Positions 24,001-34,905 of a stretch of DNA of 64,000 nucleotides are shown in pieces. The stretch covers positions 992,001 through 1,056,000 of the forward strand of contig NC_092486.1 in the NCBI RefSeq assembly GCF_047495875.1. Reading direction: 5' to 3'. The stretch is from Pithys albifrons albifrons. Its lineage: Eukaryota > Chordata > Aves > Passeriformes > Thamnophilidae. Every line of letters begins with the position of its first letter. Within the stretch, counting starts at the first letter, position 1. The position numbers were made by a program, and so were the translations under genes. The notes below the pieces were generated by a model that had not been told where the DNA came from, made no database searches, and saw only the letters and a program-made list of their open reading frames with translations.

Positions 24001-27000
24001 ACGACCCTCTTTTCCTGCCTTCATCTTACTCAAGTTTTCTGTCCCGCTTGGAGGAAATCCAAGGATTTGGGGTCTTCTGAAGAGCTTTGACTAAAATTAT
24101 ATGAAGGAATGTTGGATATATCTTGTTCCAGCACACTCTCTTCAGACTGGATGTCTCTTAGCTTGCTCAAAAATCTCTATCTAGTGAAATCCTCGATGAT
24201 AAACACAAGCAACATTTTGGAATGTGGTACAAAAGTATTTCGTTAAAAGCTCTATCCTAAAATGACTAAAGAAAAGTGCTAAAAGCTGCATTAAAATCCA
24301 TATGCTTAGAAACTTTAGGGCATCATTACCCGCCCTCAGAGACTCAGCAATCCCTCTTTGCTCGCAGGGCAACGGCACCTTCAACTCCATCCCGGAGCTG
24401 GCCGTGGAGAAGATGGCACAGGTCATCCAGGGTGAGTGGCACGGTCAGGGCGAGCCCCGGGACGGGCTGGGCCGGGGTGGGACGCGGGGACGAGCCGGCG
24501 CTGTGCCCGCAGAGCTGCGGGAGGAGCTGTCCCGCACGGCGCAGAGGGTGCAGTCCATCGCCGACGGCTTCCCCCTGCCCGACTACACGCGGCCCGCGAG
24601 CCGAGCGCTGCTGGAGGCGGAGCAGCGGAGCCGGCCCTACCTGCGGGAGGCGCAGCGCTTCGAGCGCTACAGGTGACACGGGCAGGGAGGAGGGTGGGCA
24701 CGGGGTGGGTGCTGAGCCCCGCTGAGCAGCAGGGCGAGTGCTGAGCCCCGCTGAGCTACGGCCGGTGCCCCAGCCCCACATCCCAAGCAGCAGGGTGGGT
24801 GCTGAGCCCCGCTGAGCAGCAGGGTGGGTGCTGAGCCCCGCTGAGCCCCAGCCCTGCATCCCGAGCAGCAGGGCGGGTGCTGAGCCCCGCTGAGCCCCAG
24901 CCCTGCATCCCGAGCAGCAGGGTGGGTGCTGAGCCCCGCTGAGCCCCAGCCCTGCATCCCGAGCAGCAGGGTGGGTGCTGAGCCCCGCGGAGCAGCAGGG
25001 TGGGTGCTGAGCCCCGCTGAGCCCCAGCCCTGCATCCCGAGCAGCAGGGTGGGTGCTGAGCCCCGCGGAGCAGCAGGGTGGGTGCTGAGTCCCGCTGAGC
25101 CCCAGCCCTGCATCCCGAGCAACAGGGTGGGTGCTGAGCCCCGCGGAGCAGCAGGGTGGGTGCTGAGTCCCGCTGAGCCCCAGCCCTGCATCCCGAGCAA
25201 CAGGGTGGGTGCTGAGCCCCACTGAGCCCCGCGGAGCCCCAGGCCTGCACCCTGAGCAACAGGGTGGCTGCTGAGCCCCATTGAGCCCTGATCCCGCACC
25301 CCGAGGCCGTGCAGGAGGGTGGGTGCTGAGCTCCGCGGAGCGCCAGCCCCGCATCCCGAGGCCGTGCCCTGCTGCTCTCCCTGCAGGTGGATTGCAGGCA
25401 CGGTGCTGTGCTCCATCATCCTCCTCATCCTCGCCTGCAACGTGACGGGAATGGCCCTGGGGGCGTACGGGCTCTCCAAGAGGGAGGACCCGAGCGACTA
25501 CGAGTGCCGAGGAGAGGCTGGTGCCAAGTTTCTCCTGGTGTAAGAACCCCCTTGGGTCCTGGGGGGGCTGTGCCATCTCACCCCCCGCTCCCTAAAAAAG
25601 CAGGGCAAAGCCCGGAGAGGGACTGGGAGCTGTCCCAATGGAAAGGCTTTGAAGGCACCGCCTGCGCCTGCAGGTTTGGGGGAAGCAGCTGCTCCCTGCG
25701 TGCCCTGGCTCCGCTCCCGGCTCTGCCCAGCCCGGCGTGCCCTGGCCCCGCTGCCCGGCCCGCCCCGCTCCCGGCCCTGCCCAGCCCGGCGTGCCCTGGC
25801 CCCGCTGCCCGGCCCGCCCCGCTCCCGGCCCTGCCCAGCCCGGCGTGCCCTGGCCCCGCTGCCCGGCCCGCCCCGCTCCCGGCCCTGCCCAGCCCGGCGT
25901 GCCCTGGCCCCGCTGCCCGGCCCGCCCCGCTCCCGGCCCTGCCCAGCCCGGCGTGCCCGGGCTCGGGAAGCAGCCGCGGGGCTGCAGCTGGACCGGCAGG
26001 TCCCCGCAAGTCCCGTCCCTGCAAAGCCACCCCCTGCTCTCCCTCCCTCCTCCAGCGGCGTGGGCTTGGCTTTCCTGTTCTCCTGGCTCCTCATCCTCCT
26101 GGTCTTCGCCACCTTCCTGGTTGGGGGCAACATCCAGACGCTGGTTTGCAGGAATTGGGTCAACCAGGAGATTTATAAGGTGGGTGGCCACACATCCACC
26201 CCATCAATCTCTGCTGTGTGCACCAAAATGCCTCTCAATCTCCGTGTTCTCCCCCTAAACTCGACTGGAAAAGCCTCATCCTGCAGCAGATGAAGTTCTA
26301 GATTAGCTCCTTGGATTTGCAGCAGCAGCAGAAGGGAATTGCCCTCGTGCTGCTGATTCCCTGCCTGTGGGATCCCTGTTTTCTGGTCCCTGGGGATCCT
26401 TGGGGTGCCTGAGGCTGGCTCGTGGTGTGATGGGACAGGGAGAAGGATTGGGATTGGGGTTGGGAATGGGATCAGGCCTCACCCCATGGCTGTGCACACA
26501 CAGGCAGGTCTCAGCACTGTCCCTGCTCTCCCTCTGGACACACCCTCCTCATTCTGGAGGGGGTGAGGCACCCCAGGACACACCTGTGAGGGCACAGCAC
26601 CCCCAAAACCATTGCTGGGAGTGCCTGTGCCTGACTCTGCCCCCCTTTAACTCCAGTTCATCGACACCCCCGGGAATCTCCCTCCATCCATGAACCTGAC
26701 CCGGCAGCTCAACCTGAGGAGGGACTCCAACCTCAGTGCCACGTACAGGTGGGTGCTGCAGGAGCCTCCCCTGCCTCCAAACATCCAGGGCAAACCTGGG
26801 ACCCCCCTGCCAACATCCCTTTGCCTTCCAGGGAGTGCAAGAGCGGCGCTGGGCTGTGGGAGGTGCTGCAGCTCGACAGGTCCTACGACCTGGACGAGCA
26901 CCTGAAAACCCCCAAGGTGAGGGCTGGCACCAGCCACAGCCTGTGGGATGCAGGAGCTGTACTGGGATTACTGGGCTGGGGGTGTCTGGCCCTGGCACTG

Positions 27001-30000
27001 CAGGAGCCCTTGTGTAACCCTCTCTGGGAGTTTGGGGTTTAATTTTAGCTAGTTTGGGGTTTAGTTTTAGCTAAGCCTCAGTTCAGCAGGCCCAGAGAGT
27101 CTATGCAGATTAGAGGGGTCAAGCACCACCTGACTTATTTCATATCATTTGACATCAAAATCAAGTATAAAAGAAGGTGTAGGAGGTGCCCAGCTCAGTG
27201 TCCTTCATGGCCTGTGCTGAGCAGACCTGCTGTCACCGTGGCCGGGGGTGTTGGGCCTAATTCACCATTTCACAGCTCTTTGGCTTGGGAAGTACCTTTA
27301 TTGTTGGGAGTTTTTCTCCTCTCTGGCCGAGTATCCTCTGGGGGGACCTTGTTGGGGTGTTTTTGTGAGCTGGGGTGGTGGAGCTCTGTGTTGTTTGGGT
27401 GGGCGACTCGGTGGCTGTTGTTGGTTTGGGTTTTCCCACATTTGTATATTTATATATATATGTATTATATCATATTCTGTTTTTAATTGTCTCTCTTGTA
27501 TAAGAAGTTTGCTATTTTGGGTTTGGGGTTTTTTTCTTTTTTTTTTTTGTTTTTCCTCCTCTTTGGTTTTTTTCTCCTCTTTGTTTTTTTCTCCTCTTTG
27601 TTTTTTTCTCCTCTTCGTTTTTTCCCTCTTTGTTTTTTCCCTCTTTTTTTCTCCTCTTTTTTTTTTCTCCTCTTTGTTTTTCCCTCCTCTTTGTTTTTTC
27701 CCTCTTTGTTTTTTTTCTCCTCTTTGTTTTTTTTCCTCCTCTTTGTTTTTTTTCTCCTCTTTGTTTTTTCCTCCTCTTTGTTTTTCCCTCGTTTTTTTCT
27801 CCTCTTTGTTTTTTTTCTCCTCTTTGTTTTTTCCCTCTTTTTTTCTCCTCTTTGTTTTTTCCCTCTTTGTTTTTTTCCCTCCCCTTCGTTTTTCCTCCTC
27901 TTTGTTTTTTCCTCCTCTTTGTTTTTTCCTCCTCTTTGTTTTTCCTCCTCTTTGTTTTTTCCCTCTTTGTTTTTTTTCTCCTCTTTGTTTTTTTTCTCCT
28001 CTTTGTTTTTTCCCTCTTTGTTTTTTTTTCTCCTCTTTGTTTTTTCCTCCTCTTTCTTTTTTCCTCCTCTTCGTTTTTCCTCCTCTTTGTTTTTTCCCTG
28101 TTTTTTTTCTCCTCTTTGTTTTTTCCCTCTTTTTTTCCCCCTCTTTGTTTTTTTCCTCCTCTTTGTTTTTTCCCTGTTTTTTCCTCCTCTTTGTTTTTTC
28201 CCTGTTTTTTTCTCCTCTTTGTTTTTTCCCTCTTTGTTTTTTCCCCTCTTTGTTTTTTCCCTCTTTGTTTTTTTCCCTCCCCTTCGTTTTTCCTCCTCTT
28301 TGTTTTTTTCCCTCCCCTTCCCTTGGTGTGTGGGGGTTGGATTCTCCCTCTCTGTGCTGGGCAGTTGGCCCTTTCCCAGCTCATCCCACCCCACCCCTCT
28401 CCCAGTACACAGCTGAGTTCCAGAAGCGCCTGGGGGACTTCAGTGCCCCCCTGGGGCAGGTGCGGCTGCTGCGCAGTGAGGGGCGGCACGACCTGGAGAC
28501 CTTTGCCCGCAGTGGCCTGGACGAGGTGGACTATGGGCGCTTCCAGGAGGAGGTGAGGGGGGCTGGACCCCCCTGCAGGGGCAGGGGGTGCCCCACACCG
28601 GGCCTGCCCCCCCGGGCAGGGTGTGGGGCAGCCACTCATTGTGGGTTCCCCCAGATGAAGAAGCCCGTGGTGCAGACCAGCCTGCCCGGCCTGGCCAGGA
28701 ACCTCGAGGGGCTGCAGAAGATGCAGGTGAGTGGTGGGGTGGGTGATGGGGGTGGGGGGGTCCCTCTGTGCCCAGGGGGTGCCCTGACCCCTCTGTGCCC
28801 CTGCAGAGGAACAGCACGGTGGCAGCACGGCTGGGCGCCGAGGCCCGTGCCCTGTGGCACATGCAGAACTCCACGGTGCAGGCACAGGAGGCTTTGGTGG
28901 TGAGTCCGTGCCAGGCTGGTGGCCTGTGGTGCCACTGGCCCTGCCCAGTGGTGTCCCCTGGAAGGCATTTGCACCCTCCTCACTCCCTGTCCCGCAGGCA
29001 AAGCTGGGGGAAAGTGTCCAGTTCCTGTCCCACCTGGCGCCACATCTCCAGGTACTTCCACGTCTTCTTCCAGCCCCCAAAAATATGAGGTGCCCTATGG
29101 GTCCTGTCTGCCAGTGCCCCCAAAACCAGTTGCAGGGTGATGGGAGAGTCAGGAATGAATGAGGTGCCCTATGGGTCCTGTCTGCCAGTGCCCCCAAAAC
29201 CAGTTACAGGGTGATGGGAGAGTCAGGAATAAATGAGGTGCCCTATGGGTCCTGTCTGCCAGTGCCCCCCAAAACCAGTTGCAGGGTGATGGGAGAGCCA
29301 GGAATGAGGTGCCCTATGGGTCCTGTCTGCCAGTGCCCCCCAAAACCAGTTGCAGGGTGATGGGAGAGCCAGGAATGAGGTGCCCTATGGGTCCTGTCTG
29401 CCAGTGCCCCCAGAAACCAGTTGCAGGGTGATGGGAGAGTCAGGAATGAATGAGGTGCCCTATGGGTCCTGTCTGCCAGTGCCCCCCAAAACCAGTTGGA
29501 GGGTGATGGGAGAGTCAGGAAAATGCCACCCAGGGAGGATTGGTCTCCTCAGGTGATGAGATTTGCTGCTGGAAGTCAGAAATCCCCCTGAAAGGGGCAC
29601 CTCCCTCTTTCCCTGCCCCCCAGAAACCAGACCCAGTTCAGAGCTTGGCACGCCTTGGTCCCAGCACCCCGGGGCACCCATCCTGCTGCCCCTGCTCTAA
29701 GGGTGCTGTGCCCTTGCTGTGCCCCCCAGGAGCGGGTGAGGAGGACACTGGCCACCACGGCCTCGGTGGAAGCCCAACTGCCTGGGCAGGCCCAGCACAT
29801 CCTCCGGCAGGTGAGTCGGGGCTGGATGAGCCCTCGGGGGTACCAAATTCCCCATGGCCACAGGAAGGAGTGAGAGCAGGGAATGGGCACTTGAAGCCTC
29901 CAGAGCTCCTTCCAAGCCCAGGGGTGGTTGGAGCCGGGCTGGGAGTCACGGCACTGCCTTTCCCTTGCCAGGAGCTCGGCTGCTTCACCAGGAAGGAGCT

Positions 30001-32154
30001 CAGGTACTTCAGCCAGTACCTCAACTGGGTTGGGCAGACGGTGAGTGAGAGCTCCCCTTCGGCCCAGGGGGGTCCCTGGGGGCCAGGACCCTCCGTGGAT
30101 CCCACCTGGATGCAGCAAAATGCACCTCCTGGAGGCAGGGCTGGGTTTATGCCTTGTCTCCACTCCTTGTTGCAGCTGAGGGAGGATGTGGCCTCGTGCC
30201 AGCCCCTGGCCACGGCCCTGGACAACGGGAGGGTCATCCTGTGTGACCGCATCGCTGAGCCCTGGGTGAGGATCTGACCCCACCAGGGTGGGGAGGGCAC
30301 TGAGGGGACACTGAGGGCACTTGGGGTGTTCAGCTGGAGGAGAGGAGACCTCACGGCAGTCACACCTTCTTTGGCAGGGGCAGAGGAGGGGCAGGCACTG
30401 AGCTCTGCTCTGTAGGACCAGGGACAGCACCCAAGGCATGGCTGGAGCTGTGGCAGGGCAGGGAGAGCACCCAGGGATTGGCTGAAGCTGTGGCAGGGCA
30501 GGGACAGGGCACAGGGAATGGCTGGAGCTGTGCCGGGCAGGGACAGCACCCAGGGAATGGCTGGAGCTGTGCCAGGGCAGGGACAGGGCACAGGGCATGG
30601 CTGGAGCTGTGGTAGGGCAGGAACAGCACCCAGGGAATGGCTGGAGCTGTGCCGGGCAGGGACAGCACCCAGGGAATGGCTGGAGCTGTGCCAGGGCAGG
30701 GTTAGGTGGGATCTCAGGCAAAGGCTCTTCCCACAGAGGGTGGTGGGCACTGAACAGGCTTCCCAGGGTTTGGGAACAGCCCGAGACTGCCAGAGCTCCA
30801 GGAGCATTGGGATGATCCTCTGGGGCACAGGGTGGGATTGTTGGGGTGTCTGAGCAGGGCCAGGAGTTGGATGGATGATCCCTGTGGGTCCCTCCCTGCT
30901 CATCATTCCCTGATTCTGAGGATCTCAGGGAAAGGTCCTTCCCCCAGAGGGTGGTGGGCACTGACCAGGCTCCCCAGGGTTTGGGCACAGCCCCGAGGCT
31001 GCCAGAGCTCCAGGAGGGTTTGGATGATGCTCTGGGGCACAGGGTGGGATTTTGGGTGTGGCCCCGTGTAGGGCTGAGGGTTGGACCATCCTGGTGGGTC
31101 CCTCCCACCTCGGCACATCCCGGGGCTCGGTGACTCCTGGAGCCCCTCCGGGCCCTGGGGTTGCCCCTTGCCCGCAGCTCAGCGGCCCCTCCCCTGCTCT
31201 GTGCCCCCAGAACGCCTTCTGGTTCAGCCTGGGCTGCTGCACCTTCTTCCTCATCCCCAGCATCATCTTCGCCATCCGCCTCACCAAACACTTCCGCCCC
31301 ATCCGCAACCGCCTCATGTAGGTGATGGGCACGAGTGGGCACGAGTGGGCTATGGGAGGACACAGGAGGGCATGGATGGGCACGAGTGGGATGTGGGAGG
31401 GCACAGGAGGGTACAGGCAGGCACGGATGGGCACAGGTGGGATTGGGTGGGCACGGGTGAGCTGTGGGTGGGCACAGGTGGGCTGTGGGTGGGCATGGGT
31501 GGGCACGAGTGGGCATGGGTGAGCTGTGGGTGGGCACAGGTGGGCATGGGTGAGCTGTGGGTGGGCACAGGTGGGCTGTGGGAGGGCACAGGAGGGCACG
31601 GATGGGCACGAGTGGGATATGGGGGGGCATGAATGGGTGCAGGCAGGCACGGTCGCATGGGTGGGCTGTGGGAGGGCATAGGCAGGCACAGATGGGCACA
31701 GGTGGGAATAGGTGGGCATGGGTGGGCTGTGAGTGGGCATGGGTGGGCTGTGGGAGGGCATGGGTGGGCATGGGCGAGCATGGGTGGACTGCGGGTGGGC
31801 ATGGGTGGGCTGTGGGTGGGCACGGGTGGGCTGTGGGAGAGCATGGGTGGGCACAGGTGGGCATGGGTGGGCACAAATGGGCACAGTTGGGCACGGGTGG
31901 GCTGTGGGAGGGCACGAGTGGGCACAGATGGGCACAGGTGGGCACAGATGGACTGTGGGTGGGTAGGGGTGGGCTGTGGGTGGGCACAGATGGGCATGGG
32001 TGGGCTGTGGGTGGGCATGGGTGGGCTGTGGGTGAGGAGATTACGGCTTGTCCTGGGCCCCCCTCCATGTTTTCTTCTTCTCCCTTGCAGTTCCACGGGG
32101 TCAGAGGAGACCTGTCCCTTCCACATCCCCCGGGTCACGGCGCTCAAGCTCTAG
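21039..32154 (+). CDS. PROM2: Prominin-2, pentaspan membrane protein
   Basis: PROM2 is a cholesterol-binding glycoprotein of plasma-membrane protrusions; in mammals it also promotes iron export in vesicles. Coding exons: 21039-21264, 21803-21852, 21975-22177, 22275-22395, 22575-22638, 23164-23253, 23366-23565, 23648-23722, 24368-24431, 24513-24672, 25387-25539, 26056-26179, 26657-26748, 26832-26916, 28406-28552, 28655-28726, 28807-28899, 28998-29051, 29730-29810, 29972-30040, 30176-30265, 31211-31317, 32091-32154. All are GT-AG with matching phases; the total is 827 residues (human 834). Visible features are a signal peptide ([11 protein letters not shown]), TM1 about 99-121, a Cys/Arg-rich cytoplasmic loop ([11 protein letters not shown]), TM2 about 145-170, a large loop with Cys and NGT glycosylation site, TM3 about 419-447, TM4 about 471-500 ([17 protein letters not shown]), a second large loop ([12 protein letters not shown]) and TM5 about 773-794 ([12 protein letters not shown]). 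It ends [11 protein letters not shown], as prominin-2 does; prominin-1 is less similar. Confidence 0.96.
21270..21665. repeat. ~22-bp minisatellite, PROM2 intron 1
   Basis: Unit ccgggaccccgctggtgtgg plus gca, with variants tgctgtgggtaccgagacc. About 17 units start a few bases after the exon 1 donor. Confidence 0.93.
22655..23160. repeat. 40-bp minisatellite, PROM2 intron 5
   Basis: About 12 units of accggcgcttcccgagcttc with ccgccgggatgctgacaggg. It fills the intron from about 17 bp after exon 5 to the acceptor of exon 6 at 23163. Confidence 0.95.
23770..24330 (-). mobile_element. AT-rich insertion, possible solo LTR
   Basis: A roughly 560-bp block much richer in A+T than its GC-rich surroundings lies in PROM2 intron 8. 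Read on the minus strand it has a tttaattaaagccctgctcc segment (an ATTAAA poly(A)-type motif) near its end and is bounded by TG...CA-like ends (tgttgctaaaatc on the left, gggcatca on the right). That layout fits a solo LTR of an old endogenous retrovirus. No target-site duplication is evident and no retroviral coding sequence is present. Confidence 0.35.
24685..25345. repeat. ~49-bp compound minisatellite, PROM2 intron 10
   Basis: Units contain cagcagggtgggtgctgagc, ccgctgagccccagccctgc and atcccga. Whole and half units alternate, about 14 copies of the gtgggtgctgagcccc core. It begins just after the exon 10 donor. Confidence 0.93.
25685..25970. repeat. 54-bp GC-rich minisatellite, PROM2 intron 11
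   Basis: About four to five nearly identical units containing ggcgtgccctggccccgctg and cccggcccgccccgctcccg. Almost pure G+C. Long open frames across it are repeat by-products. Confidence 0.95.
27010..27530 (+). mobile_element. Possible LTR-type insertion, PROM2 intron 14
   Basis: A T-rich block with a TATA-like box (agtataaaag near 27163) about 150 bp into it and an AT-rich stretch (tatatttatatatatatgta) near 27445. The promoter-like layout in an otherwise GC-rich gene suggests a solo LTR, but ends and target duplication are not clear. A processed or unique sequence is equally possible. Confidence 0.25.
27535..28325. repeat. ~790-bp polypyrimidine tract, PROM2 intron 14
   Basis: Nearly every base on the + strand is T or C, with G only in tttgttttt. 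Units such as tctcctctttgttttttc and ccctctttgttttt recur about 45-50 times in irregular order. The tract ends about 80 bp before exon 15. It makes F/S-rich or K/E/R-rich open frames that are not genes. Confidence 0.95.
29085..29530. repeat. ~70-bp minisatellite (~6 units), PROM2 intron 18
   Basis: Units contain gaggtgccctatgggtcctg, tctgccagtgcccccaaaac and cagttgcagggtgatgggag. Copies differ at few positions, which suggests a recent expansion. Confidence 0.95.
30400..30705. repeat. ~40-bp minisatellite, PROM2 intron 21
   Basis: About seven units of gaatggctggagctgtgcca plus gggcagggacagcacccagg; some units have gggcac instead of cagcac. Confidence 0.93.
30715..31115 (+). mobile_element. 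Two CR1 tails in direct repeat
   Basis: Two copies of a CR1-like sense 3' end begin at about 30715 and 30920: ggctcttcccacagagggtg, then gactgccagagctccaggag, then gatgatccctgtgggtccct. The first ends with ccctgattctgaggatctca, as CR1 tails do. They lie in PROM2 intron 21. Confidence 0.7.
31325..32040. repeat. ~20-bp G-rich minisatellite, PROM2 intron 22
   Basis: Units such as gggcatgggtgggctgtggg and gggcacagatgggcacaggt, about 35-40 irregular copies. The top strand has a GGG in nearly every half unit. Confidence 0.95.
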
Positions 32155-32519
32155 GAGGGGGCTCTGCCAGGGGTGCCCCCACCCCGGAGCTCCCCCCAAA
32201 CCTGTGCCCACCCACTGTGGGGCTCTGGGTCTCCCGGCACCCTGCAGGGCTTTGGATCCCTCCCACGTCTCCTCCTCGGTGTCCTTGGGGGTCTGGGGCC
32301 CTTCCCGGGTGGGGGGGATGCTCTGTGGAGATTGGGGTCCCTCCTCTGCACCCCCGGGGGTCTGGGCACCCCTCGAGGGGCTCCCAGGGCTCGGCTGATC
32401 CGGGGTGCAGGGGAGGGGTGCCCACCTCTGCCTCCCCACTGGCACAACCCTGCAGGGAGGGACCCCCACACTGCCCCATGACACATCCCCACACCAGGAC
32501 CCCCCGGCACTGGGGGGGC

Positions 32520-32525
32520 ATTAAA
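32520..32525 (+). terminator. Poly(A) signal ATTAAA of PROM2
   Basis: The hexamer attaaa lies 366 bp after the PROM2 stop codon. It is the only strong signal seen close to the gene; cleavage is expected shortly downstream. Confidence 0.65.
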
Positions 32526-32599
32526 GCCCTTCCCACCCAAACCCACCTCTGGCTCCTTTGTTTGCTCCCTCCATGCTCCTGTTTTCCACAGGGAACCCT

Positions 32600-33135
32600 C
32601 TTGAGGGTGGCCCAGGGCTGGGGGGGCTCTGCAGGGAGGGGTTTCTGCAGCTCTGGGGGGCTCTGGAGCTGGGGCTGAGGGGGCTCCGGGGACAAGGGTC
32701 ACAACCACAGGGGGCTTGGGGGACTCCTGGACTCCTGGACTGAGGGGGGTCATAACTATGGGGGGCTTTGGGGCTGGGGCTGAGGGGGCTCTGGGGACAA
32801 GGGGACTCTGGGGCTGGGGCTGAGGGGGCTCTGGGGACAAGGGGACTCTGGGGCTGGGGCTGAGGGGGCTCTGGGGACAAGGGGACTCTGGGGCTGGGGC
32901 TGAGGGAGCTCCGGGGACAAGGGGTCTCTGGGGTTGAAGGGGATCTGGGGGGAGGGCATGAGAGGGCTCTGGGGGGAGGGATTTCTGCAGCCCTGGGGGG
33001 CTCTGGGGTTGGGGCTGAGGGGGCTCTGGGGACAAGGGGACTCCTGAACTGAGGGGGGGTCAAAACCATGGGGGGCTCTGGGGCTGGGGCTGCAGGGGAG
33101 GAGGATCCAGGGCTGGGGGGGCTCTGGGGCTGAGA
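32600..33135. repeat. ~40-bp G-rich minisatellite (~12 units)
   Basis: Unit ctctggggctggggctgagg then gggctctggggacaagggga. It follows the PROM2 3' end after a short spacer and is strongly G-rich on the top strand. Confidence 0.93.
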
Positions 33136-33184
33136 CCTCTCTGCAGATTCAGGGTTGGGGTTGTGGCTGAAGGGGCTCCAGGGC

Positions 33185-33725
33185 CAGGGGGCTCTGGGGC
33201 TGGGGGGGGTCACATGGGCATGGGGGGGTCACATGGACATGGGGGGGGTCACATGGACATGGGGGGGTCACATGGGCATGGAGGGGGTCAATGGGCATGG
33301 AGGGGGTCACATGGACATGGGGGGGTCTCTTGGACATGGGGGGGTCACATGGGCATGGGAGGGGTTCACATGGGCATGGGGGGGTCACATGGGCATGGAG
33401 GGGGGTCACATGGGCATGGGGGTGTCACATGGGCATGGGAGGGGTCACATGGGCACGGGGTGGCCACATGAACATGAGGGGTCACATGGGCATGGAGGGG
33501 GTCAATGGGCATGGAGGGGGTCAATGGGCATGGAGGGGGTCACATGGACATGGGGGGGGTCCCATGGACATGGGGGGGTCACATGGACATGGGGGGGTCT
33601 CTTGGACAGGGGGGCTCCAGGGCCGGGGGGGCGCTGGGGCTGAGGGGGGCGTTCACTTGGACATGGGGGGGGGTCACATGGACATGGGGGATCTCCTGGA
33701 CGGGGGGCTCCAGGGCCAGGGGGGG
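33185..33725. repeat. ~20-bp minisatellite (~26 units)
   Basis: Unit gtcacatgggcatggggggg, with gacatgg and ggaggggg variants. G runs of 4-8 recur every ~20 bp. Confidence 0.95.
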
Positions 33726-33944
33726 CGCTGGGGCTGAGGGGGTGAACAGGCCAACTCCCAGCAGGGGTCCCTGTGACCCCCAACTCCATCCCCTCAAGAC
33801 CCAGCCCACAACCCCCACCCCCTGCAGGGCTCAGACTCCTCCTGGCCTCGGGGTGCTGTTAATTAGAGCTCAATTAGAGCTTAATTAGAGGGGGGGGGGC
33901 GGCTCAGGGGCAAAACTGCAGGTGAAGGGGGTGTTGCTGTGAGT

Positions 33945-34255
33945 TCAGTCATGGAATGGTGGAATGGTTTGGGTTGGAAGGGACCTCAAAGCTGCCTCAT
34001 TCCCAGCCCCGCTCAGGGGGCTCTTCCTCCCACCCCAGGGATGCCCAGCCAGGGCTTTGCCTCCCAATTTATTCCCTTCTGCTGTGGAATTCCTGCTCTT
34101 CCTCCACACCCTTCACCCCCTCCCTTCAAACCACCAAATCCTTCACCAAACCCATCCAGGACCCACCAAAGGAGCCTTTTCCCGGGACTTCCCTCCCCCG
34201 AACAGTCTCAGTTTGCCAACCAGGAGGGAAATGCCCCTTTGGCTGAATTATTAAA
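33945..34255 (-). mobile_element. CR1 fragment (antisense, diverged)
   Basis: Starts with gaatggtttgggttggaagg and ggacctcaaagctgcctcat, a typical antisense CR1 3' end, and continues as diverged CR1-like sequence. The right limit is approximate. Confidence 0.6.
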
Positions 34256-34837
34256 GGCCTTTCGTGCCCACAGGCGTGGAAAGCACCTGCTTTGTGCACG
34301 ATTTGGATTTGGCCGCTCCGGCAGCCGCGCTCGGGCAGCTCCTGCCTGCAGAGGTCAGCCTTGGAAAGGTTTTTCCAAAGGGATTCGGGCAGTTGGAGCC
34401 CAAAGGAGGATTTCTGCACAACCTCCATCCCCATCCTCGGAAACCACCCGGTGGGAGGGACCGTGTGGGAAAATCACCTTTAAACCGAAGCGTTTTGGGG
34501 TCAGAGGAGGGTTGGGAGGAGAAAAAAAGGGATGTTCATACCTGGGATTCAACCAGGAATCCATTCCCGACCCTTCTGCTCCAGCTGGGCCTGTCTGGAA
34601 GGTTTAGAGAAGAGAAATGCTGAGGTGATTAAAAAAGGTAATTAAAAAGGTTTTTAGAAGCCCCTGGGGAGGGATTTCAGGGCTGAAGTTGGTGCCAGGG
34701 GGACTCAAAGCTGATGATCCCTTTGCTCTCCTGTCCCACAAAGTGGTTTTTGCATTTAAAAGTAGCACTGCTGTGGAGAGGGGCAATAATTATTTAAACA
34801 ATAATATTTATTTAGTTCTTCCACTGATTAAAAAAAA

Positions 34838-34905
34838 TAATCATAGAATCAGAGTCGTGGGGTTGGAAAGGAACTTTGAGGTCATCAAGTCCAACAAAGG
34901 GATGA
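34838..34905 (-). mobile_element. Short CR1 tail (antisense)
   Basis: atcatagaatcagagtcgtg and aggtcatcaagtccaacaaa match the terminal ~65 bp of a CR1 3' end, read in reverse. Confidence 0.7.

Noticed and set aside
27248..28903. 551-codon Phe-rich frame and 561-codon Lys/Glu-rich minus frame
   Set aside because: They derive from the polypyrimidine tract and only touch true PROM2 exons in passing.
21039..32154. Assignment as prominin-1
   Set aside because: The C-terminal segment, the loop motifs and the total length fit prominin-2 better.
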